64,000 nucleotides of DNA. Origin: Candidatus Magnetomicrobium cryptolimnococcus. GTDB taxonomy: Bacteria; Nitrospirota; Thermodesulfovibrionia; Thermodesulfovibrionales; Magnetobacteriaceae. Both the position numbers and the translations under genes were made by a program. The notes beneath the pieces are model-generated. The model did not search any database, was not told where the DNA came from, and saw only the letters and a list, made by a program, of their open reading frames with translations. Shown here piece by piece: positions 63,797 to 64,000 of the stretch (the first letter of the stretch is position 1; each line of letters opens with the position of its first letter). The stretch is taken from contig JAGYWI010000005.1 of the NCBI GenBank assembly GCA_018606805.1, positions 1 through 64,000 of the forward strand. Reading direction: 5' to 3'.

Positions 63797-64000
63797 TTAA
63801 TTACCAATTAGTGCTTTTAAAACACGCTTATTTAATTGCCTGAGGTTTGACGATGCGGATTTGGCTATTGATTTCATAAGCTTAGCCAATATAATAGTGC
63901 TTTCTGTTTCAAGCTCAGCAAAAACCCCCTTTGACATTATAAAGAGCTCCGTATCTTCTAAAGCAACAGCTTCAGCGCTGTGATTTTTTCTGCCTTCGAC
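63797..64000 (-). CDS. Cyclic-nucleotide-binding protein, C-terminal part (runs off window)
   Basis: 67 residues plus stop in an open minus-strand frame. Residues AVALEDTELFIMSKGVFAEL match the last strand and helix of a cNMP-binding domain of the CRP/FNR type, and the following helix (LAKLMKSIAKSASSNLRQLN) matches the dimerisation helix. No DNA-binding domain follows before the stop, so it is probably a stand-alone or N-terminally fused cNMP domain. The start lies beyond 64000. Confidence 0.7.
   Translation of the reverse strand, partial: VEGRKNHSAEAVALEDTELFIMSKGVFAELETESTIILAKLMKSIAKSASSNLRQLNKRVLKALIGN

Overview
The window is AT-rich chromosomal DNA of a magnetotactic bacterium, most likely an uncultured member of the Nitrospirota ('Candidatus Magnetobacterium'-like). 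This rests on gene content: an almost continuous plus-strand magnetosome gene cluster (about 217-18894) carries recognisable mamK, mamP, mamM, two mamQ (LemA) genes, mamB, mamA, mamI, mamE and a stand-alone TauE/SafE gene of the mamO-Cter type. They are mixed with long coiled-coil genes and unknown small membrane proteins of the mad/man kind known from Nitrospirota and deep-branching Desulfobacterota. No mms6, mmsF or full-length mamO is seen.

Layout. 1-216: a (TAA)20 tract and a probable promoter region with a 9-bp inverted repeat. 217-7432: unknown protein, MamK filament, LapA/MamL-like protein, scaffold-like protein, 50-aa membrane peptide, MamP (two magnetochrome motifs), MamM, EcsC-like protein, MamQ, MamB and a small His-rich membrane protein that may bind heme b. 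7607-11747: MamA, MamI, MamE (one magnetochrome, four PDZ domains), MamQ. 11763-18894: a block of coiled-coil proteins interrupted by the TauE/SafE transporter and a HEAT-repeat protein. 18917-24743: signalling genes (HDOD, REC-kinase, REC-PAS, and a cNMP-binding kinase on the opposite strand), a HicB-like fragment and a Uma2-family protein. 24778-30243: a complete rnfCDGEAB operon on the minus strand. 30244-31132: gene-free, repeat-rich DNA with large hairpins. 31133-37131: two glycosyltransferase-type proteins, a B12-binding radical SAM enzyme and a methyl-accepting chemotaxis protein. 37336-42337: the housekeeping run ftsH-folP-miaA-hfq-Nudix-SurA-like. 42432-49695: a SulP anion transporter with two cytidylate-kinase-like proteins, a histidine kinase, a response regulator and a protein that resembles LCIB-type carbonic anhydrases. 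I read this as a candidate bicarbonate uptake and sensing locus. 50216-57775, minus strand: M23 peptidase, a DHp-REC protein, nadB, HAD phosphatase, YkgJ-type protein, hisB, hisC and hisG. 58087-63617: nadE, two hemerythrins, a DsrE-family protein and a large membrane protein ending in six Ca-loop/Asp-box repeats. A cyclic-nucleotide-binding protein runs off the right edge.

The magnetosome genes fit the usual division of labour: MamI/MamQ/MamB/LapA-like for membrane formation, MamM/MamB and possibly the TauE protein for ion transport, MamE/MamP for redox control and biomineralisation, MamA for the protein coat, MamK and the coiled-coil proteins for chain alignment. The intergenic DNA outside this cluster holds at least two families of short interspersed elements. 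One is a textbook MITE (286 bp, perfect 16-bp terminal inverted repeats, 9-bp target duplication).
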